Assembly: GCF_002836775.1 (NCBI RefSeq) | Contig: NZ_PJAQ01000032.1 | Location: 1 to 64,000, forward strand | Length of the DNA stretch: 64,000 nucleotides | Origin: Colwellia sp. 12G3 | GTDB lineage: Bacteria > Pseudomonadota > Gammaproteobacteria > Enterobacterales > Alteromonadaceae | Reading direction: 5' to 3' | In this document: positions 41,814-49,771 of the stretch, one piece after another | How the letters are laid out: each line of letters starts with the position of its first letter | Position numbering within the stretch: position 1 is the first letter of the stretch | Translations under genes and position numbers: made by a program | Notes under the pieces: model-generated | What the model was told of the DNA's origin: nothing | Database searches by the model: none | Seen by the model: the letters and a program-made list of their open reading frames with translations, nothing else

Positions 41814-44201
41814 TTAACGATTTTCTAAGCGGTTAAAATCAAGTAAGCCGGACGATTTAGGTTGGTTGGTTTTATACCAAACATGTAATTCATCAGCAAA
41901 CATCCAAAAATCAGGATGAGTTCTGCGAATGGCAAACCGATCTTTAAGTTTACGGTAATCTTGCTCTGTTTTTATTGCGTTCAAGCTTTCAACAAATTCA
42001 GCGAGTTGCACTTGTTCTACTTTAAAAAATGTATTGGGATAAGTACCGACAACACCACGTAAAATGGCTAAATTATCTTCTGCAGGTAGGCGACGATTAT
42101 CTTCAGAAAATAAATGCGCAACATTACTGTGTGCGGAGTTATTGATTAAGCTATAGACTTGTTTTTTATCGCTATTTGATACCATGACATAGCTCACTTG
42201 TGGTAACAGAGCAACGCTCTCATTAGGTAACTCACTTATATTTGCCATGATCTTGTCTGCTTTGCTTTGTACTAATGAAGAGAGGTTAAATTGGCTAACA
42301 TTCATATTTTTTGTATGCTGCCCAACCAATTTAAAGAGCTCTTCTTGATGATTACTGGTTTGATAGTTAATGCCTGTTTCCGGTAACTGATCAAAATCAT
42401 CAGAAAAAATATAATCCTTAATGTCACTGCTGGTGCCTCGATACCAATATTCATGGATAGACTTGCGTTGAGCTTTAGGCAGTAAACTGATGAAATTACT
42501 TTCTGCTTCCATGCGAAGGAAATCCATGTACAAGCGTGTTTTCAATTGATGGCCAACATTGCCATACACATCGAAACCAGCGACTAGTAAATAATGAATA
42601 CGTTCTAGTAAAGGGTAACTAATTAGCCATGCGGTTTTAGGTGTTGGGCCAACAAAACCTTGTAATACAGAGGCACTATCAAAGTGCCTAAATACAGTGA
42701 GACTGGCATTAGGGTTGCCTTTACCTGACCAAATTAAATCTAAATTTAATTCTTCAGGCTGTAAGTTAATTTCTTTCAAATAGGCTACTTTGTTTTTTAT
42801 ATATTTTTGCTGGCGTTTGGCATATTGTCGCCAGTACAGTAATGACATGGTTTTATCGCTAGTTGCCGCGGGCAATTGCAACAGGTCGGTATTGGCAGTA
42901 ATGAAATCTTGACTGGGATAATGATCAAAATTATCTGGGCTGAGGAAAAACACCCAAAAATTATCTTCAATCACATTCAGTGCAATTTGACCACGACAAA
43001 CAGGGCCTTTGATAAAATTCATAATAGAGAACTGTGCTTGGTCTAATAAAAATTGATAGCGTGCTTTATCTGGAATGGCCTGAAAAGTTTTAAAAGGATT
43101 AGATGCATTGACTAATTGGTAATCTGGTAGCTTAGTTACCGCGTAATCTGGCTGGTAGAAAAGCTTTGTGATGCGCGCTAATTTAGCCTCACCAAATGGG
43201 TAGGGCATATGGCGCTTAGCAATAATGATCTCGTTATGCTTAATTAGTCGGTAGTACACTTGTGGTTTATTGACGATGGCAGTAGTACTGCCGTCAGCAT
43301 AGGGTGAATCAAAAGGGCGACGCGTATTAATAACCGCTACTTTTTTACTGCTAGGGGTGCTCGAACGAACGAGTTTAAAATAACTAGATCGTGTTTTATC
43401 AAAATATAAATTGGCTAGGTATAAGTGTTCAAATAAATAGCGTGCAATTAGCTGCTCCTTAGCTGAACTGCCATTAAGTAATGTCTCCCAGCGGGTGATC
43501 ATTTTTTGCTCTTTCGCATTGGCTGGTATGGCGTCAGGCATGATTGCACCTTGCGCTATCCAATTAGTTAACTGAGTATGCTCAGTTGTCGATAGTGCAG
43601 GTAGTGCATAAGGCATACCGCCAAGAGGGAATTTATTCTTATATGCTTCAAACTCTTCTATCGTTGGGCATTGCTGATTTCTATCGAGTGAAACATCAAA
43701 ATTGTTACTCAATAATGGCTCACTCGGTAATGGATGCTGTTGCTTTAATTGGATCATTTGATAGAACAAACTAGCCTGAGTATTAGCTTGCTCGGTTTGC
43801 TGGCGCTCATTAAGCACAGGGAAAAATCCTTGTTCACGCAGCGGCTGTAAACTCTCAGCTTTCAACTCCGTTAACTTACTTAGGCTTGCACTAATGTTTG
43901 CAGTAAGTAAGCGTTCACCATTATAAACCATGGCTTTATTTGCACCACGTTCAATACCCGCACGGCTTTCCATTTTTAATTGGCAAGGGGCGTCGTAACA
44001 GCCATGACAAACGACGCAACGATTTTCAATAATTGGCTGTATATGCTCATTAAAATTAATTGCTTGAGCGGTAGTTGCTTTAGGTTGGACTAGTCGATTA
44101 TCGACATTGCTAGGGCCATAAAGTTTATCAAACTCCATTACACCTAACGTGGCACAACCCGAAAGAAATAGAAAAATAAATAGCCATTGAAACTTACGCA
44201 T
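41814..44201 (-). CDS. cti: fatty acid cis/trans isomerase (Cti)
   Basis: Cti is a periplasmic c-type haem enzyme that turns cis-unsaturated fatty acids of membrane lipids into trans forms. The 795 residues contain the haem site CVVCHGC (C62, C65, H66) and the family's long C-terminal region (FGPTPKTAWLISYPLLERIHYLLVAGFDVYGNVGHQ by position near 510-545). The signal ends in a lipobox-like LSGC (C16), so it may be lipid-anchored rather than free, which is unusual to my knowledge. Trans fatty acids stiffen membranes quickly under solvent or salt stress. Confidence 0.9.
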   Translation of the reverse strand: MRKFQWLFIFLFLSGCATLGVMEFDKLYGPSNVDNRLVQPKATTAQAINFNEHIQPIIENRCVVCHGCYDAPCQLKMESRAGIERGANKAMVYNGERLLTANISASLSKLTELKAESLQPLREQGFFPVLNERQQTEQANTQASLFYQMIQLKQQHPLPSEPLLSNNFDVSLDRNQQCPTIEEFEAYKNKFPLGGMPYALPALSTTEHTQLTNWIAQGAIMPDAIPANAKEQKMITRWETLLNGSSAKEQLIARYLFEHLYLANLYFDKTRSSYFKLVRSSTPSSKKVAVINTRRPFDSPYADGSTTAIVNKPQVYYRLIKHNEIIIAKRHMPYPFGEAKLARITKLFYQPDYAVTKLPDYQLVNASNPFKTFQAIPDKARYQFLLDQAQFSIMNFIKGPVCRGQIALNVIEDNFWVFFLSPDNFDHYPSQDFITANTDLLQLPAATSDKTMSLLYWRQYAKRQQKYIKNKVAYLKEINLQPEELNLDLIWSGKGNPNASLTVFRHFDSASVLQGFVGPTPKTAWLISYPLLERIHYLLVAGFDVYGNVGHQLKTRLYMDFLRMEAESNFISLLPKAQRKSIHEYWYRGTSSDIKDYIFSDDFDQLPETGINYQTSNHQEELFKLVGQHTKNMNVSQFNLSSLVQSKADKIMANISELPNESVALLPQVSYVMVSNSDKKQVYSLINNSAHSNVAHLFSEDNRRLPAEDNLAILRGVVGTYPNTFFKVEQVQLAEFVESLNAIKTEQDYRKLKDRFAIRRTHPDFWMFADELHVWYKTNQPKSSGLLDFNRLENR

Positions 44202-44314
44202 GAAAATCCTTAAATTGCTGCAATGCGCTAAGTTTAAGCGATGTTGATGAATACTGTAAAGTGACTATGTATTCCTCAACATTGAATGACTTATATAGTG
44301 TGTAAATAGTGAGA

Positions 44315-44731
44315 CTAATAACGATTTCTCAGCTCAGGTACATCGGTATTATATTGAACAAACTCGACTTCATAACCATCAGCATCAAGAAAATAGATGT
44401 TTTCTCTATACTCATCAGGTGTACCCTCTTTATGAATGGGGAAGCCCGCTTGTGTGATACGCGCTATGGTGCCTTTGATATCGCTGGTGACATAAGCAAA
44501 ATGCGCTAAACCTACTTGATGACCTGTTAAGTCTCTATTGTCGCCAACGCCATTATCGGCCAAGGCTATATATTGATAATCATCGCCAAAATGTAACCAG
44601 TTTCTCGGTTTTCCTGACCATTCACCTTTATCGCCACCACGTACATGCCAATGAGGAAAAGCGGCTTGGTAAAAGGTTAAGCTTTTTTCTATGTCTGATA
44701 CGACCAAATTAATGTGTTCTAAAGTAATCAT
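44315..44731 (-). CDS. VOC-family (glyoxalase-like) protein
   Basis: The 138 residues form a VOC fold (LEHINLVVSDIEKSLTFYQAAF at the start and DADGYEVEFVQYN at the end). H6 and the C-terminal Glu in YEVEFVQY are likely metal ligands. The substrate is unknown. It has a good AGGAG site and follows the other VOC gene by 53 bases. The pair lies opposite a SufR-like regulator, so joint control is probable. Confidence 0.82.
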   Translation of the reverse strand: MITLEHINLVVSDIEKSLTFYQAAFPHWHVRGGDKGEWSGKPRNWLHFGDDYQYIALADNGVGDNRDLTGHQVGLAHFAYVTSDIKGTIARITQAGFPIHKEGTPDEYRENIYFLDADGYEVEFVQYNTDVPELRNRY

Positions 44732-44784
44732 AATTGCTCTCCTTTACGTTATAAAACGTATCTAACAAAAATCGTGTAGTTGTC

Positions 44785-45198
44785 CTATGCTTGGTACTTT
44801 TTCTCAACTCGCCATGGCGGATTTAAACGATTTTCACCTGCCCAATACAGTTTGATTTTATTACCGCTTGGGTCGCGTAACATCGCTTCACGCCACAAGT
44901 AGGATTGTTCGGCTGGTAACTGGTCAAAAACAATACCTCGGCTCTGAACTTTTTCCACCCATTGCTCTAATTTTTCATGCTCGAAATAGATCGTTGTGCC
45001 TGTGCTCAGTTTATTCTGTGCATTCTTTAGAGTATCTTCCTCCGCTAAGCTTAATGAAAAAGTAGCGCCCTCATCAGGGCAAGTAAAACGAGCATAATGT
45101 GGTGTATCGACAATTTGAATGAAACCTAAACGAAGATAAAACTCAGTGCTTTCATCCATATTAATGACAGTAAGGGTGACTTGATTTAAATTCATCAT
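44785..45198 (-). CDS. VOC-family (glyoxalase/dioxygenase-like) protein
   Basis: The 137 residues form a second VOC fold (LNQVTLTVINMDESTEFYLRLGF at the start and MLRDPSGNKIKLYWAGENRLNPPW at the end). The usual first metal His is replaced (NQVTLTV), so metal binding is uncertain. It is the first gene of the two-gene unit, and its upstream region holds four CTTTAnTAAAG palindromes. Substrate unknown. Confidence 0.82.
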   Translation of the reverse strand: MMNLNQVTLTVINMDESTEFYLRLGFIQIVDTPHYARFTCPDEGATFSLSLAEEDTLKNAQNKLSTGTTIYFEHEKLEQWVEKVQSRGIVFDQLPAEQSYLWREAMLRDPSGNKIKLYWAGENRLNPPWRVEKKYQA

Positions 45199-45213
45199 TA
45201 TTCTCTTCGTTTG

Positions 45214-45300
45214 CTTTAGTAAAGCGTCTTATTTCTTTAATAAAGTAAACACTTTACTAAAGAAGGTCAAGTTAAATATAAACAAAAAACTTTACTAAAT
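45214..45300. promoter_or_regulatory. array of four CTTTAnTAAAG palindromes (candidate operator)
   Basis: In the 177-base divergent gap between the VOC genes and the SufR-like regulator, an 11-base palindrome occurs four times: 45214-45224 (CTTTAGTAAAG), 45235-45245 (CTTTAATAAAG), 45252-45262 (CTTTACTAAAG) and 45290-45300 (CTTTACTAAAT). Centres are 21, 17 and 38 bases apart. Winged-helix repressors commonly bind such sites next to their own gene. Confidence 0.75.
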
Positions 45301-45375
45301 ATTGAGCTAGACGATGAAATTATGCTAAAAATGCGTAATAATAGTGATATATCCCATTTATTGGCTGTAGTTTGA

Positions 45376-45999
45376 ATGAAAACACATGAAAAAATAATTC
45401 AGTTATTAAAGACCGCAGGGCCTTTAACGGCCAAAATACTGGCAAGTGAATTGGGTCTTACTACCATGGGGGTTCGCCAGCATGTTCAAGGGCTGGAAGA
45501 TTCCGGTGATGTGATTTTTAAGGATGAAAAAGCGGCTCGAGGCCGACCTACTCGGTATTGGTCATTGACTGATAAAGGTAATAGCCGCTTTGCTGATCGT
45601 CACGATGAATTAACCGTACAGTTACTTGACTCAGTCATCACTATTTTTGGGGATGATGGCTTGGAAAAGTTGATCAGTCACCGAGAAGAAACGTCGATGT
45701 CCAACTATAGATTAGCCCTTGCTGACCGCTTTGGCGTGGAAGAAAAATTACAAACCTTAGCTAAATTGCGCAGTGATGAAGGATATATGGCAACCATTGA
45801 AGAGCATGACGGTGTATTTTGGTTAATAGAAAATCATTGCCCTATTTGTGCTGCAGCCAGTAAATGTTTAAGCTTTTGTCGTTCAGAATTACAAATGTTT
45901 CAGACGCTAATGAGCGAAGTTGCTACCATTAGTCGAGAAGAGCATATTGTTGAAGGGGCAAGACGTTGTGCTTATAAAGTATTGCCTGTTAATAGCTAG
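45376..45999 (+). CDS. SufR-like winged-helix regulator with Cys cluster
   Basis: A 207-residue DNA-binding protein: N-terminal winged helix (residues 4-66, helix-turn-helix TAKILASELGLTTMGVRQHVQGLE, wing ARGRPTRYWSLT) and a C-terminal domain with C155, C158, C164, C168 and C198 (HCPIC, KCLSFC, RRC). SufR-type regulators hold an Fe-S cluster with such cysteines and lose DNA binding on oxidation or iron loss. It probably controls the divergent VOC genes and itself through the four palindromes. The cluster is inferred. Confidence 0.82.
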   Translation: MKTHEKIIQLLKTAGPLTAKILASELGLTTMGVRQHVQGLEDSGDVIFKDEKAARGRPTRYWSLTDKGNSRFADRHDELTVQLLDSVITIFGDDGLEKLISHREETSMSNYRLALADRFGVEEKLQTLAKLRSDEGYMATIEEHDGVFWLIENHCPICAAASKCLSFCRSELQMFQTLMSEVATISREEHIVEGARRCAYKVLPVNS

Positions 46000-46007
46000 A
46001 CAATTTA

Positions 46008-46036
46008 TTAACGATGCTTGGTTAGAGCATCGTTAA
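46008..46036 (+). terminator. terminator after the SufR-like gene
   Basis: TTAACGATGCT (46008-46018) pairs with AGCATCGTTAA (46026-46036) perfectly around a 7-base loop. A short A-run and no strong T-run follow on the plus strand; on the minus strand it is preceded by CTTTTT. It can act for both this gene and the convergent oxidoreductase. Confidence 0.65.
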
Positions 46037-46082
46037 AAAGGCTGAGCTTTTAAGGTGAGTTTATTATCAGAAATTAAGCCTT

Positions 46083-47105
46083 TTAATTTTCTGCTGGTTT
46101 ATCTGCCGAGTAAATAATACCTTGCTGCTTTCTGGCCTGTTCTATTACCGACAATACTTGTTGCGAAAGTTGCCAGCTATTCACTGAAGATTCATTGTGA
46201 CCACTTTCTATTAAATCGATAAAATGGCTCAGTTCGTAAGTCATTCTATTATCGGTTTGCGCTAACGTTAATATTTGGCAACTACCGTCATTTAAATGCA
46301 AGCTAACCTCATTGAATAGTGATGAATGCTGCCACGTTAGGTGACCATTTTCGCCTTGTACTTCACAAATATTGCTGCCATTACTGAGTTTTGAATAACT
46401 TATATGTGCTTGTAAAGCCGCTTGGTTATTGTCGTTCTCTGTCGAAGTGTAATTCAATAAAATATCGCCATAGCCATCAACACCCGTTGGTAATTTATAA
46501 CATTGACCTGTTATTTCTGTCGGTAAACCAAATAAATCGATTGCTAAATATAATGGATAAATACCTATATCCATTAAAGCGCCGTTACCAAAATTTAAAT
46601 TAAAGGTATTTGGGTTCTCACCCCTTAAGTAAGCGGGATACCTAGATGATAACTGGCAAAATGAGGCACTATATTTTCGTATATTGCCAAGTGATTTTAA
46701 CTGCTTTTTTATTTGGTGATAGTTAGGCAGGAAAGTCACCAACATTGCTTCCATAAAAGTCACATTGCTGGCTTTAGCGGCGGCAACCATTTGCTCAAGT
46801 TCAGCACAGTTAATAGCCACTGGCTTTTCACAAAGTACATGTTTTCCGCCATTTAGTAAGGCAATACTTTGTTGTGCATGAAAGTTGTTTGGTGAGGCAA
46901 TATATACCGCATCAATAAGGTCACTGTTGGCTAATAAAGCCAAGTCAGTAAAACAATGCTCAAGATTATGCTTATCGGCAAAGCTTTGCGCTGTTTTTTG
47001 CTGGCGAGAATATACCGCCACTAAATTAAAGCGAGGATCTTGCCTGGCGGCCTCAATAAAAGCGTCTGTGATTTTACTGGTACCGATAACGGCAAAATTA
47101 GTCAT
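46083..47105 (-). CDS. Gfo/Idh/MocA-family oxidoreductase
   Basis: An NAD(P)-dependent sugar- or cyclitol-type dehydrogenase. The N-terminal Rossmann fold starts with FAVIGTSKITDAF, the family's HVLCEKPVAINCAELEQM carries the catalytic Lys, and the second domain has GNGALMDIGIYPLYLA with the conserved Asp. ATG at 47105 has AAGG eight bases upstream and puts the Rossmann strand at the N-terminus, so it is preferred over ATG at 47126. Closest in pattern to YhhX/MviM-like enzymes; the substrate is unknown. Confidence 0.85.
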   Translation of the reverse strand: MTNFAVIGTSKITDAFIEAARQDPRFNLVAVYSRQQKTAQSFADKHNLEHCFTDLALLANSDLIDAVYIASPNNFHAQQSIALLNGGKHVLCEKPVAINCAELEQMVAAAKASNVTFMEAMLVTFLPNYHQIKKQLKSLGNIRKYSASFCQLSSRYPAYLRGENPNTFNLNFGNGALMDIGIYPLYLAIDLFGLPTEITGQCYKLPTGVDGYGDILLNYTSTENDNNQAALQAHISYSKLSNGSNICEVQGENGHLTWQHSSLFNEVSLHLNDGSCQILTLAQTDNRMTYELSHFIDLIESGHNESSVNSWQLSQQVLSVIEQARKQQGIIYSADKPAEN

Positions 47106-47170
47106 GTGAACAGCCTTAAAAAACATATTTATAGCTGAAAAGTATTACATTTAGTCGCCGAAGAGTCTAT

Positions 47171-47205
47171 CTAGCCATCTTGTTTATTGTTTACAAGATG
47201 GCTAG
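47171..47205 (-). other. 13-bp perfect hairpin after nrdD
   Basis: CTAGCCATCTTGT (47171-47183) and ACAAGATGGCTAG (47193-47205) pair perfectly around a 9-base loop, 16 bases past the nrdD stop. It lacks a T-run on either strand, so it looks like an mRNA-end-stabilising hairpin or Rho-assisted terminator. Confidence 0.6.
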
Positions 47206-47220
47206 CTTAGCTTGGGATAT

Positions 47221-49002
47221 TTAAGCACTTTCTTTATGATAGTGGCGTAGGGCATGTTCTTTTTGTCGGCCCTGACTAAAAGAGGTAACACGTTTTAAAT
47301 AGCCAATAACCCGCGTGCCGTGATCTATGTTATCACTGCCGCAACTTGAACAGAGCTGTAAAGTGCGTTTATCGATTTTTTCACATTCATTACAAATCGT
47401 TATTTTTACATTGATGCAAAAATAATTACAACCCGTGGCAGCGGCTACATTGAATAGCTTCATATAAGCATCGGTAGATAATGCTTCATCTAAATTTAAG
47501 TGCAGTGCTGAGCCACCATCTAAGTATTGCGTCATTTCTTGACCGTGCATGACAAACTTATCTATATGGTTTGTTTGCTCATCCTCAACGACATAAAAAT
47601 AAGAGTTATAACAATCACGTGAAACTTGGTAGCCATCTTTTTTGTCCCATTTCGCATTTTTTATGCCGAGGTTTTCAGCGGGAACAAATTCGGTATTAAA
47701 CATATAACCAAATTCTTTTTTAGCCGATTGATTAGCTTGGTAAATTATTTTTAATTGCTGACTGACAAACTGCTTATATTCTTCATTATTGCCAACTTTA
47801 ATGTGGGAAAATTCAGCCGCTTCAGCCATACCATTAATGCCAATGGTAAGAAATTGTTTATCAAGTGAAATAAAACCAGCGTCGTAAACCGATAATGCGC
47901 CTTGTTTTTGGTAGTCTTCCATCAGTTTTCGGTAAGCGACTTGGTACTTTTGAACTTTCTCTATTTCTGTCTTTAAGTCTCGACCATCTTGCACCAAACG
48001 GTTCATATTAACGGTAATGACATTAATAGAGCCCGTGGCAACACCACCAGCACCTAAGGTATAAGAAAAGGTGTTATCAGAAATCTCATTACGCAATCGA
48101 CAACACGAAGCTAATGAGTCAGCACTGTCAGATAAATAGATAAAAAATGAGTTACCTTCAGCTTTTTGTTGGGCGAGCTTTCGAGCAAAATCTTGATCTT
48201 TGCACTGGCCATTTTCAGTGAGCATTGCTGCGGTAACTACCGGAAAGGTAAGTACTGCTTGTTCACGTTCTTTATTGAGCCAACTAAGGAAAAAATGCTG
48301 TAACTGGTCAACGGTCTGCCAATTGGGTTTACTAAAATCAGGGAAAACAAACTCACCAAACATTGAAGCAAAATAGTGCTGATCAAATAATGAAACATTC
48401 CAAAAAACACTTTGATAACCCCGAGCGGCTGCAGGTTGATTGATAGCGTAAACCACATGTTGTAAATGATTTTCTATTTCAGATCTATGGGTGTTGATAT
48501 AGTCATTGCCATATTCAAGACGGGCAAAATAATCAAAATAAGTAAGGAACTCAACCGTCGCAACAGCGCCGGCAAATTGCGCTGAAATAGCAAAAATCAA
48601 ATTCACAAAAGAGCCACAAAAAGAGTCTAGATGTTTTGGTGCTTTAGATTCGCCACCTAACTTGGTTAGGCCGTCCAATAAAAATGGATACATGCTAATT
48701 GAGGTGCAATAAGGTTTTAAACTGGTCTCATCGTGTACATAAATTTCATGATCTTCAATTTGGCGTAAATACTCTTTGGCCAAATCAGCATCAAAAGTAT
48801 CGCGTATTTTGTCATGGACCAAAGCACGATTAATTTGCACAAAACAGTCTTTTAATAACTCAGCTTCTAAGGTCGCAATATTTTTGTGACTAACATTGGC
48901 ATTGGCATCCATTTTTGAACCATCAGCGGCATTTTCTGCTGAAAAGTAATCTCTAATGAAGTCTTTTTTATGGGTGATTTGTTCTTGATTAAGCCGCAAC
49001 AT
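47221..49002 (-). CDS. nrdD: anaerobic ribonucleoside-triphosphate reductase (class III)
   Basis: NrdD makes deoxyribonucleotides without oxygen, using a glycyl radical. The 593 residues hold the radical site G567 in RVIGYL and the zinc cysteines (CNEC ... CSSC, about 537-556). Compared with E. coli NrdD (712) the protein is short and lacks the N-terminal ATP-cone allosteric domain. Activity should therefore not be switched off by dATP through that site. It overlaps nrdG by 14 bases. The promoter before nrdG carries FNR- and NrdR-type sites. Confidence 0.92.
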   Translation of the reverse strand: MLRLNQEQITHKKDFIRDYFSAENAADGSKMDANANVSHKNIATLEAELLKDCFVQINRALVHDKIRDTFDADLAKEYLRQIEDHEIYVHDETSLKPYCTSISMYPFLLDGLTKLGGESKAPKHLDSFCGSFVNLIFAISAQFAGAVATVEFLTYFDYFARLEYGNDYINTHRSEIENHLQHVVYAINQPAAARGYQSVFWNVSLFDQHYFASMFGEFVFPDFSKPNWQTVDQLQHFFLSWLNKEREQAVLTFPVVTAAMLTENGQCKDQDFARKLAQQKAEGNSFFIYLSDSADSLASCCRLRNEISDNTFSYTLGAGGVATGSINVITVNMNRLVQDGRDLKTEIEKVQKYQVAYRKLMEDYQKQGALSVYDAGFISLDKQFLTIGINGMAEAAEFSHIKVGNNEEYKQFVSQQLKIIYQANQSAKKEFGYMFNTEFVPAENLGIKNAKWDKKDGYQVSRDCYNSYFYVVEDEQTNHIDKFVMHGQEMTQYLDGGSALHLNLDEALSTDAYMKLFNVAAATGCNYFCINVKITICNECEKIDKRTLQLCSSCGSDNIDHGTRVIGYLKRVTSFSQGRQKEHALRHYHKESA

Positions 49003-49516
49003 TGCTTGCTCCTTGAGTAAGTAGAGGTGTGTTAAAAGTGTTTCTAGTAAATAAGTAATTTAGTTTTTCGCCAGTAATGACATTACGAAATATTTGGTTT
49101 GTGATTGGGCTTTCTAAGCCGCCTAACGCTTCTTGCCAAGCACCTGTTTTTAAGAAAGTTAAGTGCTGGATAATTCTAAGATCAATGTGTTTTATGCCCG
49201 CTTTTTCATCAGTCTCTTCACCGGAATAGAGGCAGGTTTTTAAGCCGAATTTTTTAGCGATGAGCAATTTTTCAATCAGTGCTCTTGGTTGCCATTCGCC
49301 GCCAAAAAACACCACGCAACTGATTAAATCCTGATATTTTTTAAGCCACTGCATGAAGCTCTGATTGGTGAGTGATATACCGTTCTCTGCCTGCCATAGC
49401 TCGGTACTATGACAGCCCTTGCAACCGACCTTGCAGCCAGTAATACTAAAGCACAAGCTGATCTCATTAGGAACTTCTTGGAAAACGACACTAGGGGGAA
49501 TGCAGTTAAAAACCAT
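48989..49516 (-). CDS. nrdG: class III ribonucleotide reductase activating protein
   Basis: NrdG is the radical-SAM activase that creates the glycyl radical on NrdD. The 175 residues contain the CxxxCxxC cluster motif (CKVGCKGC) and the GGEWQP-type SAM region. It is encoded before nrdD, the reverse of E. coli order, with a 14-base overlap indicating translational coupling. Transcription probably starts near 49551, from the FNR/NrdR-type promoter. Confidence 0.92.
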   Translation of the reverse strand: MVFNCIPPSVVFQEVPNEISLCFSITGCKVGCKGCHSTELWQAENGISLTNQSFMQWLKKYQDLISCVVFFGGEWQPRALIEKLLIAKKFGLKTCLYSGEETDEKAGIKHIDLRIIQHLTFLKTGAWQEALGGLESPITNQIFRNVITGEKLNYLFTRNTFNTPLLTQGASNVAA

Positions 49517-49552
49517 CTTGTTGCCTATATATGGATATTATTGTTTTGATAA

Positions 49553-49568
49553 ACACAATATATAGTAT
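49553..49568 (-). promoter_or_regulatory. NrdR-type box 1 over the nrdG promoter
   Basis: ACACAATATATAGTAT matches the NrdR consensus ACACwATATaTwGTGT at most positions. On the minus strand it contains TATATT (49562-49557), placed as the -10 box if transcription starts near 49551. Binding of NrdR here would block the polymerase. Confidence 0.75.
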
Positions 49569-49585
49569 TTAATGGTTTTGAGATC

Positions 49586-49599
49586 TTGATCTAGATCAT
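49586..49599 (-). promoter_or_regulatory. FNR-type site upstream of nrdG
   Basis: TTGATCTAGATCAT differs from the FNR consensus TTGAT-N4-ATCAA at one position. Its centre is about 41.5 bases before the predicted start (49551), the classic activating position for FNR. This fits oxygen-limited expression of nrdGD. Confidence 0.8.
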
Positions 49600-49625
49600 G
49601 GGAATTAGTGTCAATATAGAAATAA

Positions 49626-49641
49626 ACACAATATGTGGTGC
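49626..49641 (-). promoter_or_regulatory. NrdR-type box 2, upstream copy
   Basis: ACACAATATGTGGTGC matches NrdR consensus positions well. It lies 73 bases (about seven helical turns) from box 1, with the FNR-type site between them. NrdR normally binds pairs of boxes on the same DNA face, usually about three turns apart. Confidence 0.68.
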
Positions 49642-49771
49642 TTTTATTAATACCCATACACATCATGTGGCGATTAATCAGAGCGGTGTAAGTTGATGAG
49701 TAGTGAGCTAAGTGGACAGAACAGGGGAATAATCAGTATGAAAGCAGCGATTTGACCGCTTCCGTTATTTT

